Position numbers and translations under genes: made by a program. From positions 170,838,549 through 170,902,548 of the forward strand of contig CM048750.1 in the NCBI GenBank assembly GCA_026315105.1: a stretch of 64,000 nt of DNA. The letters are read 5' to 3'. The notes under the pieces are model-generated. The model made no database searches. It was given only the letters and a program-made list of their open reading frames with translations, and was not told the origin of the DNA. Position 1 is the first letter of the stretch. Every line of letters starts with the position of its first letter. Origin of the DNA: Locusta migratoria (taxonomy: Eukaryota; Arthropoda; Insecta; Orthoptera; Acrididae). Shown here in pieces: positions 1-11,205 of this stretch.

Positions 1-567
1 ACTTATTCTGGACGAGCAGTTACAACTCCGTAATAGTAGCTTCTTCAAGGGTATTAAGCCGTTATTCGGTCTTTGATTTTGTTTACTTCGCGCAATGTCC
101 GAAATATTTCTTCCGAGCTGATCCAAAAAATTGTTTTGCAAAACTCCATGTTAACTATATTCCTTATTTATAACATTTATTTGCTCGTTAATTCAATCAA
201 CTATTCTTTGTTCTTCTAAAATGACGTATTAGGCATCTTATTTATTTATGTGAAATGTAGCTCTTTGTAACATTTCTTTTTCAAAACTCCAATTTGTACA
301 GTAGCCTGTTTATAACTATGGCTACTAGATGGCTCCAAGATGTAACGTTCACTTGTCCCCAATTCTAGCGCGGACAAGCCAGTCTCATGCCTCCTTCGCA
401 CAATCTAAAACCCCTTAGTGGCTAACATTTTATTTTTATTGACAAGTTTCATCGCTTATTTATAATTTTATTATGTGAGTTGTAAGTACTGCTTCCATGC
501 AATATTATATTTTATTCTCAAACTGTCTCTCTTTTCATAAAAAAAAAAAAAAAATGTAATTTATGTT
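1..567. other. No gene seen
   Basis: This AT-rich stretch holds a short A run near 541-554 just before the first SINE. No coding region, tRNA or recognisable transposon end was seen in it. Confidence 0.4.
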
Positions 568-885
568 AAGGTAAAGGAGTCCACAATCCGAAGATTGGTT
601 TGAACACCACAGTGCTTTACTAGGCATGGTCCTGTTTGGAGGTGGTATGCCGTTGCCTTCCTCCGACCTTCGAACTGACTTACCCAGCCAGTTATAGGGG
701 GACCTACAGTTTAATGTGGGTTCTGAACCAAGGTGCTACTCGGTATTTTTCACATGAGCAATACTGCCAGAGGTGAAAGAAGTGGAAAGTGACATATAAA
801 AAACCCAGGACCTGGCGGGGATCGAACACGCGACCTTTGGATTTGTAGTCTGGCACTCTACCACTGTGCAACAGAGGCGCACAAT
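568..885 (-). repeat. tRNA-derived SINE, family C copy 1
   Basis: The element reads on the minus strand, with its tRNA-like head at the right end (about 800-883) and a B-box-like segment in the reverse complement of 'ggggatcgaacacgcgacc'. Closely similar copies lie at 13290-13645 and 53950-54268. All three carry the 'ttcctccgaccttcgaactg' body and the 'ccgaagattggttt' 3' end. The tRNA-like head is the internal RNA polymerase III promoter expected of a SINE. Confidence 0.75.
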
Positions 886-1254
886 TTATGTTATAGACAT
901 ATACAAAAAAAAATTATGTTATAGATATTTTAAAAAAATTATGATGATGGTAATCCTAGTAACTGCCGAAACCGGGTAAAATAAATTTTATCTCCGCGAC
1001 CGAGAGCGACATCACGATCCACTGACTTTGCAGACAGTTTCCTAATACTCCATTCTATGTACCTAAAACATATTATGGTAGGGCATATTATACAGGAGTT
1101 ACGACGACGTAAGGATTGAGCTATATGAAAACTAAATTGAAAGGAATAGAGACATGGGCAGAAATGCACAAAGAATGAAGGACTGACATAAAACGGAATA
1201 TAAACACACTCAACCAAAGCCGGAGACTTACGCTTGTCACCCTTTGCAATGCAA

Positions 1255-1622
1255 CCTGAATGATGATTTTCACTCGGTGACGAGTGCAGTGTGCGGTGTT
1301 CTGACATATCCTCATAGATTAAAACCGTGTGATGGTCCCGGTCATGAACCCGCAACATTGTCTTTACTGCTTTTCACTGGGTTATTTGGGTGCGCCTCAC
1401 TGCACCTACACAGAGCTTTTCTTTCGCCAGAACCTCTCTCCTGCCTCGTAAAATTCTCCTACGTACCCAGTGGGACTAGCACACCTGGAAGAAATGGTGT
1501 TGCGAAAAATGCAAGATTCTGGGGTTCAAGTCCTGGTCCTGTACACAGTTTTCATCTCCAAGGAAATCTGAAAAAACAGCTCACACTACTGTGCTGAGTG
1601 AAACTTGCGTATTGGAAACAGT
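1255..1622. repeat. Diverged repeat with inverted tRNA-like ends
   Basis: The two ends are diverged inverted copies of one another. The left end has 'ttttcactcggtgacgagtg' and 'catgaacccgcaac'; the right end has 'ggttcaagtcctgg' and 'ctgctgagtgaaac'-like sequence. Each end carries a B-box-like GGTTCAAGTCC-type motif. It resembles an abundant orthopteran repeat whose ends read as tRNA-like sequence, recalled from memory rather than searched. No coding capacity was seen. Confidence 0.5.
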
Positions 1623-2024
1623 CCACTAGGCAAAGACTCCACCCTCATGAAAGACATTGCCGAGGTGGGGTGGCTTGCGTGCCTCAACAGATAGCAGTAC
1701 CGTAGGTGCAACCACAGTGGAGGGGTATCTGTGGAGAGGCCAGACAAACGTGTGGTTCCTGAAAAGGGGCATCAGCCTTTTCAGTAGTCACAGGGGCAAC
1801 AGCAGTTGCTGCAGTTACTGCAAACGGCTGGAAGCAAAGGGAAACTACAGTCGTTAATCTTTCCGAGGACCTGTATCTCTATGAATGTATGGTGTTGGCA
1901 ACCTCTTGGGTAAAATATTCCGAAGGTAAAATAGCCTCCCATTCGGAACTCCGGGCGGGGACTACTCAGGAGGATGTCGTCATCAAGAAAAACAAAAACA
2001 GCATTCTACGCATCGGAGCGTAGA

Positions 2025-2870
2025 ATGTTCTATCCATCAATAGAGTAGGTAAGTTAGAAAATTTGAAAAGAGAAATGGATAGGTTAAAGTTAGATATGGT
2101 GGGGATTAGTGAAGTTCGGTAGTAGGATGAACAGGATTTTTGGTCAGGTGAGTACAGGGTTATAAGTACAAAATCCGTTGGTGATAACGCGGCAGTACGT
2201 CTAATAATGAATAATAAAACAGGAATGCGGGTAAGTTACTATGGACAGCATATTGATCGTATTATCGTAGCAAAGATAGATATGAAGCTAACACAGACCA
2301 CAGTACTACAAGTTTATATGCCCACTAGCTCTGCCGACGATGAGAAGATCGAAGAAATGTTTGAGGAGACAAAACAAAATTATTCAGACCGTTAAAGGAG
2401 AAGAAAACTTAATTGTGATGGGAGACTGGAACTCGGTATTAGGAAAGGAAAGGAAATGTAGTAGGTGAATATAGACTGGAGAAAATGCATGGAAGAGGAA
2501 GCCGCCTGGTAGAATTTTGTACGGAACATAATTTAATCATGACAAACACTTGGTTTAATCGTAATGAATGTAGGTTATATACATGGAAGAGAGCAGGGGA
2601 CTTTGGGAGATACCTGATTGCATTTATAATGGTAAATCAAAGGTCTAGAAACCAGATTTTAAACTGTAACAAATATCCAGGGGCAGATATATATTCTGAG
2701 CATAACTTATTGGTTATGAGATGTAGATTAAAACTTAAGAGACTGCAAAAAGGTAGAAAATTGGAATGGAGTCTGTACAAACTGAAGGATCCAGAGGTGG
2801 CTGGGAGTTTTAGAGGGAGAATTAGGCAAGGATTGGCTGATACGGGGAAAGTAATAAAATAGAAGAAGAA
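2025..2870 (+). pseudogene. RTE LINE endonuclease region (broken)
   Basis: This is the N-terminal exonuclease-endonuclease-phosphatase domain of the LINE polyprotein, which in a live copy nicks target DNA to prime reverse transcription. The GISEVR motif is encoded at about 2102-2121, followed directly by two stops where a tryptophan is expected. The GDWN metal-site motif is encoded near 2420. The best open stretches are 2207-2395 and 2485-2862 in different frames, so several frameshifts separate them. It resembles the endonuclease-like proteins often annotated in insects as craniofacial development protein 2-like, which are LINE products. Confidence 0.8.
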
Positions 2871-3289
2871 TGTGTACCTCCGAGAGAGTAGTGAAGGCCG
2901 AAGCGGATCATATAGGCAGAAGGACAAGACCAAATAGAAATCCTTGGACAACACAGGAGACAGTGAACTTAACTGATGAAAGAAGAAAATATAAGAATGC
3001 CTCAAGTGAAGCAGGCATAAAGGAGTACAAACGACTGAAAAATGAGGTTGACAGGAAGTGCAGACTGGCTAAGCAGGAGTGGCTTGAGGAGAAATGCGAG
3101 ACCGTAGAAGTATGACTAACTATGTGAAAGATAGATACCGCCTACAAGAAAATGAGACATTTGGAGACATGAAAAGTAGCGGTATGAATATCAACCACTC
3201 AGATGGAAAACCAGTACTAAGTAACGAAGGTAAAGGATTATATAGAAAGCCTGTACAAAGGAAATAAACTTGAAGGCAGTATTCTAGAA

Positions 3290-4220
3290 ATGGAAGACGA
3301 AGTAGAGGAAGACGTTATAGGAGATACGATACTGCGAGAAGTATTTGACAGAGCACTAAAAGATTTGAGTCGAAACAAGGCTCCTGGAATAGATGATATT
3401 CCGTCTGAATTGCTGATATCGTTTGGAGAGCCAGCCATGAAGAAATTGTTCCACCTGGTATGCAAGATGTATGATACAGAGGAAATACCCTCAGAGCTCA
3501 AGAAGAATATAGTGATTCCTATTCCTAAGAAAGCAAGTAAAGACAAATGTGAAAATTACAGAACTATCAGTTTAATAAGTCATGGTTGCAAAATACTGAC
3601 ACGAATTATTTACAGACGAATGGTAAAACTTGTGGAATATGACCTCGGGGAAGATCAGTTTGGATTCAGGAGAAATGAAGGAACACGGGAGGCAATACTC
3701 AAATTACGACGAATCTTAGAAGATAGGCTAAGGAAGGACAAACCTACGTTTTTGGCGTTTGTAGATTTGGAGAAAGCTTTTGACAATATCGACTGGAATA
3801 CACTACTTCAAATTCTGAAGGTAGCAAGGGTAAAATATAGGGAGCGAAGAGTTACATTCAACCTATACAAAAAGCTGACAGCGGTTGGGACGCAGAGGTT
3901 GGGGAGTAAGACAGGGTTGTAGCCTTTCCCCAATGTTGTTCAATCTGTTTATTGAGCAAGCTGTGAAGGAATGCAAGGAGAAATTTGGAGAGGGAATTAA
4001 ATCCCACGGAGAGAGAATAAAAACCTTGCGGTTTGCTGACGACATACTTTTTCTTTCAGAGACAGCACAGGACCTGGAAGAGCAATTATACGGAATGGCC
4101 AGTGTCTTAAAAGGAAGGTATAAGATGAACATTAAAAGGAGTAAAACGAGGGTAATGGACTGTAGTTTCAGAAAATCAGGCGATGCTGAAGGAATTAGAT
4201 TGGGTAGTGAGACAAAATAA
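3290..4220 (+). pseudogene. RTE LINE reverse transcriptase (frameshifted)
   Basis: The reverse transcriptase domain lies in two frames, 3290-3922 and 3885-4220, joined by a frameshift near 3900. Visible motifs include APGIDDIPSELL at the fingers, ENYRTISL, the FGFRRNEGT block, FVDLEKAFDNIDW, RQGCSLSPMLFNLF, and the catalytic LRFADDILFL box at about 4025-4055. The polymerase aspartates are intact, yet upstream and downstream stops make this copy inactive. Downstream, to about 4730, decayed C-terminal sequence with a 'WVDHVTNEEVL'-like segment continues the family's usual tail. Confidence 0.88.
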
Positions 4221-4796
4221 GTAGACGAGTTTTGTTATTTGGGTAGCTAGATAACTTCTGATGCCGAAGTAAAGAAGATATAAAATGCAGAATGGCTATG
4301 GGAAGAAAAGCGTTTCTAAAGAAGCGATATTTGTTGACATCCAATATTACTTTAAATGTTAGGAAGTCCTTTCTGAAAGCATTTGTCTGGAGAGTAGCAT
4401 TGTATGGAAGTGAAGCGTGGACAATAAGGAGTTCAGACAAAAAGATGATAGAAGCTTTTGAAATGTGATGCTACAGACGAATTATGAAAATTAGATGGGT
4501 AGATCACGTAACTAATGAGGTGCTCAACAGAATTGGGGAGAAAATGGGTTCTGTCATATCATGACTAAGAGAAGGGATAGGTTGGTGGGACACATTTTGA
4601 GACATCAAGGAATCGTGAACTTAGCATTAGAAGGAAGTGTGTGAGGTAAAAATCGTAGAGTGAGACAAAGGGACGAATATAGTAAGCAGATTCAAAATGA
4701 TGTAGGTGCCGTTTGTATTCTCAGATGAAGAGGCTTATATAGGACAGGGTAGTGTGGAGAGCTGCATCAATCCAGTCTGCGGACTGAAGACCACAA

Positions 4797-5770
4797 AAAC
4801 ACAGACAGCGCTTTTTTTTTTCTTTTTTAGGCATGCTACTCCCACAAGGTATATGGTAGTAGTGTGAATTTTGTAAGTTAGGATTGCAGAAATGAAGCTG
4901 AGACGAATCGTGTATTAGGATAGCTTGTTTAGTAGAGCAAGGCAGAATCCGAAATTCGATACATGCAAGGGGTGGGGAAAGTAATATGTAGTATATTACA
5001 CAGTATCATGTTGCCTGTTGGCACCGCTGCATACACAACAGATCTGTAGCTAACCGTTTGTATTCGGTACTGAATAACGAATACTTTGGCTGATACGAAA
5101 TACGGAATCTTTTCTCATAAATGTATTTTATTACTCGCATATATCGCAACAATACAAACTCGTGAATACATTTTGTTACTCGCATCTACTGTACCGTATA
5201 TTTCGTTATTGGCAGCTGCCGTATCGATAGTAACTCCTTAAGTAAAAACAATTCGGAGAATTCATGTATTCTGTTATTCTATTTCTTATGAGATGAATAA
5301 ATATAGATATTCGTGACGAACTGTAAGTGCATATTGCGTAGCTGTACAATTTTATATGTTTATCTTTGTTTTAAAACATTTTGTATTATAATTCTTGGCG
5401 CGTGTTCACAGGCTAATCCTCGATGCTCTGACGTGCGCTTTTAACGCAAACGTATTATTGTATGTTTTTACTGAGAAATGTAAATATCAAATATTGTAAA
5501 ACATAAACATGTATATATTACAGGTCACTGATGATGCCTTCCAAATAAAGGCGAAATGCATATGGCAGTGGAATATTTTATTAAATCAGTTGGATAGACA
5601 GATAACTGAAATACCTACACTATAATATTATAGCAACTGTGGGAAAAACAGGACAAAAGGAACTAAAAATGTTACTCGTAAAGATTTAAGTTTAATACTT
5701 AATTATTTGTTTTTGATCTTGTCGACCATCAAAAAGTATTGTAAAAACTACTCAAATGTTATCATCTGCA
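4797..5770. other. AT-rich gap with a hammerhead-like motif
   Basis: There is no gene here. At 5524-5570 the sequence reads ACTGATGATGCC, a short loop, AAGGC and then GAAATGC, which is the arrangement of a hammerhead ribozyme core (CUGAUGA, stem II, GAAA). The base expected to pair in stem III is not convincing. The rest is unassigned AT-rich sequence. Confidence 0.35.
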
Positions 5771-5774
5771 CTCT

Positions 5775-6045
5775 CGTCCGCTTCCGTAGTCTAGTGGACA
5801 ACATGTTGGGTTATCACCCAGGGGGCCCGGGTTGGATTCCCGGCCGGGTCGGAAATTTTCCCCGCTCGAGGATTGGGTGTTGTGTCGTCCTCATCATCAT
5901 TGACACGCAAGTCACCAAACTAGTGTCAGCTAAAAAAAGACTTGCACCAGGCTGGCTGCACACGACCAGCGAGCACAGAATAACAGAGAGGCCTTACAAT
6001 GACGGTGAAATGAAGCCGACTGAGAGCGTGACACTCAAACAACAT
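5775..6045 (+). repeat. tRNA-derived SINE, family G
   Basis: A tRNA-like head starts at about 5777 with an A-box-like 'tagtctagtgg' (5791-5801) and a B-box-like 'gggttggattcc'. It is followed by a body with 'gggtgttgtgtcgtcctcat' and 'acttgcaccaggc'. This matches, from memory, a SINE common in grasshopper genomes. The long open frame covering it is a by-product of its GC-rich composition and not a gene. Confidence 0.7.
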
Positions 6046-6116
6046 GGCGGCCGAGCGCCAGCCGGCCACAGCTGCGAGCACAGCGTAGTTAATCAAGTTC
6101 GCTGTCTGTTAATTCA

Positions 6117-6306
6117 AAATGTTTGTATAGCTTATGGGACTTAACTAAGGGGTCATCAGTCCCTAAACTTACAAACTACCTATGAACTACCTAATACTAA
6201 GGACAGCACAAATATCCATGCCCGAGGGGGGATTCGAACCCCCGACCGTAGTGTCCGTACAGACCGTGACTGGAGCGCCTCAGTCCCCTCGGCCACCGCG
6301 GCCGGA
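6117..6306 (-). repeat. tRNA-Leu-like SINE, family A copy 1
   Basis: The minus-strand copy has its head at the right end (reverse complement of 'ggccaccgcggccgg'), B-box sequence at 6225-6242, and the 3' core GGACTGATGACC (reverse strand, near 6150). The class-II tRNA-like head has a long variable-arm segment. Imperfect target duplication (ttaattc) is visible on both sides. Confidence 0.85.
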
Positions 6307-6847
6307 TGTCTTAATTCCTTTTTCATATATTTTGAGTCGTTCCTTTTCGACAATCTATTTTTGCCATAAATAATTACAAATTTCAGCTAGGGATAGCAAA
6401 TCATACTATTATGTAAAATAGAAGCACATTTTTCCTCTGTCTGTCCCTTTAACCTTTTATAACTCGAGGACTGCCGAACGTATCATCATGCGATTCTTCC
6501 TTTTTTTTTTTTTTTTTTTTTTTTCTTAAGAATTCTGCGAAAAATTTAGGCTGTATTTAATGCCAATACGAATATATGAAAAATAAGAATCGTAACGTAG
6601 AATCTTTTATCGCTTCTGCACTTTAGTCAGCTCTGGAGCCTAAACTGTAAGAGCTAGGGCAGTGTACGTAGTATAAACGTGCAGAACTCACAAACATCTA
6701 CAAGAAAAGAAAATTGTCATTTTTGTTTTTTAAAGCGCTGGCGCCAAATGGTTTCAGACTACAGATATAGTGATTGTGGAGATATTTAACAGTTAGATAT
6801 ATGATCTCCCAGTTTTTTTTTTTTTTTTTATCAATCGTCATGAGTTA
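6306..6847. other. No gene seen; T-rich tracts
   Basis: The stretch is AT-rich with uninterrupted T runs at about 6499-6523 and 6815-6829. No coding or RNA feature was recognised. Confidence 0.4.
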
Positions 6848-7236
6848 TATAGGGTGTTACAAAAAGTTACGGCCAAACTTTCAGGAAACATTCCTCACAC
6901 CTCACACACAAAGAAAGAAAATATGTTATGTGGACATGTGTCCGGAAACGCTTAATTTCCATGTTAGAGCTCACTTTAGTATTTCTCTTTAAATGTAAAT
7001 TGAAATAATTCGTCAAAATACCCAATTGTTTCGTTAGTATGTACTGTACTTCCTCGATTCACCGCCAGTTGGCCCAATTGAAAGAAGGTAATGTTGACTT
7101 CAGTGCTTGTGTTGACATGAGACTCATTGCTCTACAGTACTAGCATCAAGCACATCAGTACGTAACATCAACTGGTTAGTGTTCATCACGAACGTGGTTT
7201 TGCAGTCAGTACAATGTACGACACAACATGTAGTTC

Positions 7237-7575
7237 ATGCATGACGGAGCTCCTGCACATTTCAGTCGATGTGTTCGTACGCTTCTCAACAACAGATTTG
7301 GTGACCGATGGATTGGTAGAGGCGGACCAATTCCATGGCCTCCACGCTCTCCTCGCCTCAACCCTCTGGACTTTCATTTATGGGGGCATATGAAAGCTCT
7401 TGTCTACGCAACCCCGGTACCAAATGTAGGGACTCTTCGTGCTCGTATTGAGGACGGCTGTGATACAATACGCCATTCTCCAGGGCTGCATCAGCGCATC
7501 AGGGACTACATGCGACGGAGGGTGGATGCATGTATCCTCGCTAACGGAGGACATTTTGAACATTTCCTGTAACAA
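7237..7575 (+). pseudogene. Mariner-type DDE transposase, C-terminal part only
   Basis: The frame begins MHDGAPAHFS and continues through WPPRSPRLNPLDFHLWG to a natural stop after EHFL. These are the central and last catalytic-acid regions of the IS630/Tc1/mariner DDE fold: the HDGAPAH block and the PLDFHLW block holding the last aspartate. The N-terminal DNA-binding domain and the first catalytic aspartate region are missing, because the segment 6960-7230 between TIR and frame has no matching coding sequence. At 112 residues it is about a third of a full transposase. It cannot act alone, but the element could be mobilised in trans. Confidence 0.85.
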
Positions 7576-7687
7576 AGTGTTTGAAGTCACGCTGGTACGT
7601 TCTGTTGCTGTGTGTTTCCATTCCATGATTAATGTGATTTGAAGAGAAGTAATAAAATGAGATCTAACATTGGAAATTAAGTGTTTC

Positions 7688-7893
7688 AAAAAATGTTCAA
7701 ATGTTTGTAAATCTATCGGACCAAACTGCGTAGTCATCAGTCCGTAGCCTACAAACTACTTAAAAAACCTAGGTAAACTAACCTAAGGACAAACACACAC
7801 ACCCATGCCCCAGGAAGGATTCGATCCTCCACGGCGAGCAACCGCGCGCTCCGCAGCGAGACGCTTTAGACCGCTCGGCTACTCCACCGCGGC
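7688..7893 (-). repeat. tRNA-Leu-like SINE, family B copy 1
   Basis: This copy was inserted into the mariner-like element. A 13-bp target duplication, aattaagtgtttc, lies at 7675-7687 and 7894-7906, so insertion occurred after the mariner element arrived. The head (reverse strand, right end) has the A-box-like 'gtagccgagcggtctaaag' and a B box near 7828. The body carries a CA run at about 7793-7802, and the 3' core GGACTGATGAC lies near 7733. Confidence 0.9.
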
Positions 7894-7996
7894 AATTAAG
7901 TGTTTCCGGACACATGTCCACATAACCTATTTTCTTTCTTTGTGTGTGAGGAATGTTTCCTGAAAGTTTGGTCGTACCTTTTTGTAACACCCTGTA

Positions 7997-8631
7997 TAAT
8001 TCTATACTATGTACTTTGCCGAAGGTCTCATAGTTCACGCTACAGAGGTCACGAGAGCGCGGAAGTGATAACCCATTCTAAGTTATTATTGTTATTCCAA
8101 TTGTTTCACATTTTCGTATTTGCATTTAATGTAGCTTACGCAGAACCCAGAATTATAACGAAGAAACTGAAACAAACCGCATCTCTGCAGTTCTAGAGTT
8201 AAAGAAGTTATAAGATTACCCGAGCAAGGCCCGCTCCGCTCAGCTATTTAGTATTAAAATAAATAAGTTTTTAAGTCATAATTATTGGATACCGAAAATA
8301 GTATCACAAATTACAAATGTTTATCAATATTGGTCACAAAGTACAAGGTGAGGCGACAACAGAATCTGTGCTCGCTGGTGGACAAACTCGCTGAAAGTAA
8401 CGAATAGAATTTGCAAATGTTCTACCTCTCTACTGTATCCAAATTTGTGAGAAAACCAGGGGCGCTATAAAAAAGATGTTTAAATAAAAAGGAAAATTAT
8501 CTACAACTTTCTCTCTGACGAAAATTTCCTGACCACAAAACAAAACAATACATGGCAGTCGACTAACTTTTCATGACAATTTTTATTTCGTACAAAAGTA
8601 ATAGTTTCAATTACTGTTATTATTATTCAAA
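7997..8631. other. No gene seen
   Basis: Unassigned AT-rich sequence. The short open frames across it have no recognisable domain. Confidence 0.4.
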
Positions 8632-8834
8632 AATGAAATGTTCAACTGTTTGCAGTGCTTATGGGACTTAACTACGGGGTCATCAGTTCCTAAATTTACA
8701 AACTACTTATGAACTACTTACGAACTAGGACGGCACAAATATCCATGCCCGAGGGGGGGATTCGAACCCCCGACCGTAGTGGCCGTGCAGACCGTGACTG
8801 AAGCGCCTCAGTCCCCTCGGCCACCGCGGCCGGC
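8632..8834 (-). repeat. tRNA-Leu-like SINE, family A copy 2
   Basis: A full-length minus-strand copy with a 14-bp target duplication, tattattattcaaa, at 8618-8631 and 8835-8848. The head is at the right end, with a B box near 8760. Confidence 0.92.
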
Positions 8835-8848
8835 TATTATTATTCAAA

Positions 8849-9540
8849 CACAATACGTATTGTCCTTGCTAACAACACTGTTGCATTCCGTCAATATTCA
8901 CCTGTCTATGTGAAAAATTTGGTACTTTTTTTTTCTATCCTAAGGCCTTCAAATGACAATGTAATTAAGGCGAGCGCCACTTGAAGAACTACGCATTTAT
9001 CGGCCCAACACCGTTTCTACACCCAACCAAGATGGCTGTCAGCCTTCACTGCTGTACGCTGATGTAAGCAGTATAGCCTCTCTATATTATTCTATGCTCG
9101 CTGCACGCGACCCCAGTTGGGGTCTAACGGTCATAAATGCCACACTATCATTATCTGCATATTTTCTTTCATGACGGCATTCTGTTAACTGTTAATGTCA
9201 CAGAACAACTGTCCCGCTGCTCGCAAATGTAATGCTACTGCTATGATCTGTTACACTGGCATTGGTCATAACATTTGCGATTGATTCTGACATTCGAAGC
9301 CTCTAAGTACGTAAAATGGAGGTCGCGGTTGGGTCTCGTTAATTTTGATCAATTCGTATGGCAATGCAAATTCTATATTATGCAATGTTTGGTACCACGA
9401 AGTATGCATTGGTGCCAGAGGGAAACAGTGCTTTTTATGTGGAAGATACGAGTGATCAAAATTGTACCATGAAGTGATCACAATTGCAATAGTGTGGTAC
9501 ATTTTAGATCGATTTTTCTTTGTGTTTGTACCAACATTTG
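8849..9540. other. No gene seen
   Basis: Unassigned sequence without a recognisable coding domain or repeat boundary. Confidence 0.35.
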
Positions 9541-9552
9541 TAATTGCCTAAT

Positions 9553-9634
9553 AGCCGCGTGAAATAGCCGAGCGGTCTAAAACGCCTCGCTGCGGAGCGT
9601 GCGGTTGCTCGCCGTGGAGATTCGAATCCTCCCT

Positions 9635-9680
<46 letters not shown>

Positions 9681-9770
9681 GTCCTTAGGTTAGTTTACCT
9701 AGGTTTCAGTAGTTTGTAAGCTACGGACTGATGACCACGCAGTTTGGTCCGACAGATTTACAGACATTTG
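9553..9770 (+). repeat. tRNA-Leu-like SINE, family B copy 2
   Basis: A plus-strand copy beginning 'gccgcgtgaaatagccgag' with a B box at about 9621-9632. A long TG microsatellite (about 9637-9679) sits where related copies have a short TG run. An imperfect target duplication, aattgcctaata versus aattgcgtaata, flanks it. Confidence 0.9.
9637..9679 (+). repeat. (TG)n microsatellite inside a SINE
   Basis: About 21 TG units expanded from the short TG run found at this position in family B SINEs. Confidence 0.95.
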
Positions 9771-10065
9771 AATTGCGTAATATTTGTGTAACACATTCAT
9801 TAAACCTCCAAGAACAAGTACCATAGTTAAAAATTATTTATTTTCTCAATATATTACCAGTTACAATAACATTTGTCAGAAATGATCGCGATTGTACCAC
9901 CTTACCCTACTGGAGAAAAAATGGGTAAGTCGCAGTAAACGTTATACTTTAGGTACAGCATGCCTTTGATATGACGCGATTCGGAAATATTTTTATCATC
10001 GTATATTCATCTGTTTTGAGAGAGAGTGGCAGCTACACGTAGACTATGTTCATTGTACAAACATA

Positions 10066-10210
10066 TGCAGACTATGAAGTCTGCATTTGTCTAAACAGTG
10101 CAGACCTTTTTTGAACTACGTAGTCTGCATATGTCTATACAGTTAACACCTCTTTTAAACTACGTAGTCTGTTTATGTCTATGTATATTCAGTGAACGCC
10201 TTTTTTTAAT
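10066..10210 (+). repeat. Tandem repeat, about 55-bp unit, three diverged copies
   Basis: Three diverged units each contain the core 'actacgtagtctgcatatg' or a variant, followed by 'tctatacagt' and 'acctttttt'. The first is cut short near 10068 and the third near 10205. No coding content was seen. Confidence 0.7.
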
Positions 10211-10334
10211 ACCTACTTACCTGCATCTGTGTAGCTACAGCTGTCTTACTCTCAAAGCAGATAACTATCTGATGATGGAAATATTTCCAAAACAAGTTAT
10301 ATTACCACGTTGACTGCCGCGATGACGTAAGAGG

Positions 10335-10571
10335 CGCGCCACACGGCAGCCGTTATTATTGCGAGGTTTTAGGCGGACAAAACTGCAAGGTCATCAGTCC
10401 CACATTCCATCGCTGGGCGTCACAAGAAAGGTGTAAAGAGCCCAGAGATTAAAATGACAAAGGGGAGGATGATCCCCCCTAGTTAGTAAAAGGACAATAA
10501 AGGCAACAAGAGACACAACAAAACGAGACGAGACGAGACAATCACACAGCACACGGCACACGGCAGCCAAC
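10335..10571 (-). repeat. Short retroelement with the GGACTGATGACC-like tail
   Basis: On the minus strand the segment ends with 'gggactgatgaccttgcag', the tail motif shared by several retroelement families in this window. The body has 'cgagacgagacgagac' short repeats and no coding region. It is probably a 5'-truncated or non-autonomous element. Confidence 0.45.
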
Positions 10572-10905
10572 ATGTTCAAGTCGTGCTGTGCGTGAAGTGT
10601 AACGTTTACTGCAACCTATTTATCGTTTCTGCAGTTTGTTTTTGGTCGTCTGCCTCCTAAGCGAATTTATGTCGCATTTAGAACACAAAAAATGAATCAT
10701 CGGACCAACCCACCTACTTCCAGTCATGAAGTATCCAGCTGATAGTGGCTCCACTTCTTCCGCAGCTTTGCGATGGCTTCCGTTATTAAGAATTTAGGGA
10801 CTGCAACCATTGCATGCCGTACTGTTTTTATTGCTCAAGTGATGAGTTTTGCAACACTTTTGTCGTTTTTGTTTTATGTTATCTGGACACAATCGTTCAT
10901 AATAC

Positions 10906-11205
10906 TCGCCAGCGGCTGTGGATATACCGGTTCCGCTAGATCACTCAAGTTAAAAGGACTGTCAGTTTAGGCTAGCAGTTGAGCTCTTGGATGGGCTACC
11001 ATCCGCAGAGCCTTGTTGGAAAGTTTGGTGTACTCAGCCGGGGAGAAGCTATTTGAGGGGACACAACGACGACACACAAGGCCGACACAATGGCGACGAG
11101 TGTTGGGAGCTGACCACGTTCTCGTCCATACTGCATACGTTGACGCCTCAAGTGGAGGGTGACACGGTGACCGGTGGGTGCCGATCGGACCTTTCGATGC
11201 CTCCG
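10906..11205 (+). repeat. SINE with a 5S rRNA-like head (SINE3-like)
   Basis: The first ~115 bp align by eye to 5S rRNA: 'ataccggttccgctagatca', 'ctcaagttaa' (box A region) and 'cttggatgggctaccatccg' (box C region) occur in the right order and spacing. Key 5S positions are substituted, so this is a degenerate SINE or 5S pseudogene and not a functional rRNA gene. The non-5S body runs on to about 11205, where it meets the 3' end of a reverse-strand LINE. Confidence 0.78.

Larger units (their letters stand above)
1625..4796 (+). mobile_element. Decayed RTE-type LINE, near full length
   Basis: This is a non-LTR retrotransposon with a recognisable 5' leader (about 1625-2030), an apurinic-type endonuclease region (about 2025-2870), a reverse transcriptase region (about 3290-4220) and a C-terminal region (about 4220-4730). 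It ends just after the sequence 'gtctgcggactgaagaccac', which also occurs at the last bases of the window in a second copy. Many stops and frameshifts show it is dead. The endonuclease style and FADD reverse transcriptase fit the RTE/BovB group. Normal LINE activity would be target-primed reverse transcription. Confidence 0.85.
6850..7994 (+). mobile_element. Tc1/mariner-superfamily element with ~110-bp TIRs
   Basis: The ends are long inverted repeats: 'gggtgttacaaaaagttacg' near 6852 and its near reverse complement ending at about 7994. Similarity continues for roughly 110 bp on each side, through 'ggaaacattcctcacac' and 'gtggacatgtgtccggaaac'. TA dinucleotides flank both ends (6848-6849 and 7995-7996), the standard target duplication of this superfamily. 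The interior keeps only the C-terminal part of a transposase (7237-7572), and a family B SINE interrupts the right side (7688-7893). Confidence 0.88.

Noticed and set aside
939..1358. A 139-codon reverse-strand open frame
   Set aside because: It overlaps the diverged inverted repeat at 1255-1622 and has no domain.
5707..6144. A 145-codon open frame
   Set aside because: It runs through a tRNA-derived SINE; SINE composition explains the lack of stops.
6225..6245. tRNA genes at the many B-box matches (also 8760, 19860, 21205, 47683, 48640)
   Set aside because: The heads continue into conserved SINE bodies with target duplications, so these are SINEs and not tRNA genes.
10906..11025. A functional 5S rRNA gene
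   Set aside because: Box order is right, but many 5S positions are changed and a non-5S SINE body follows.
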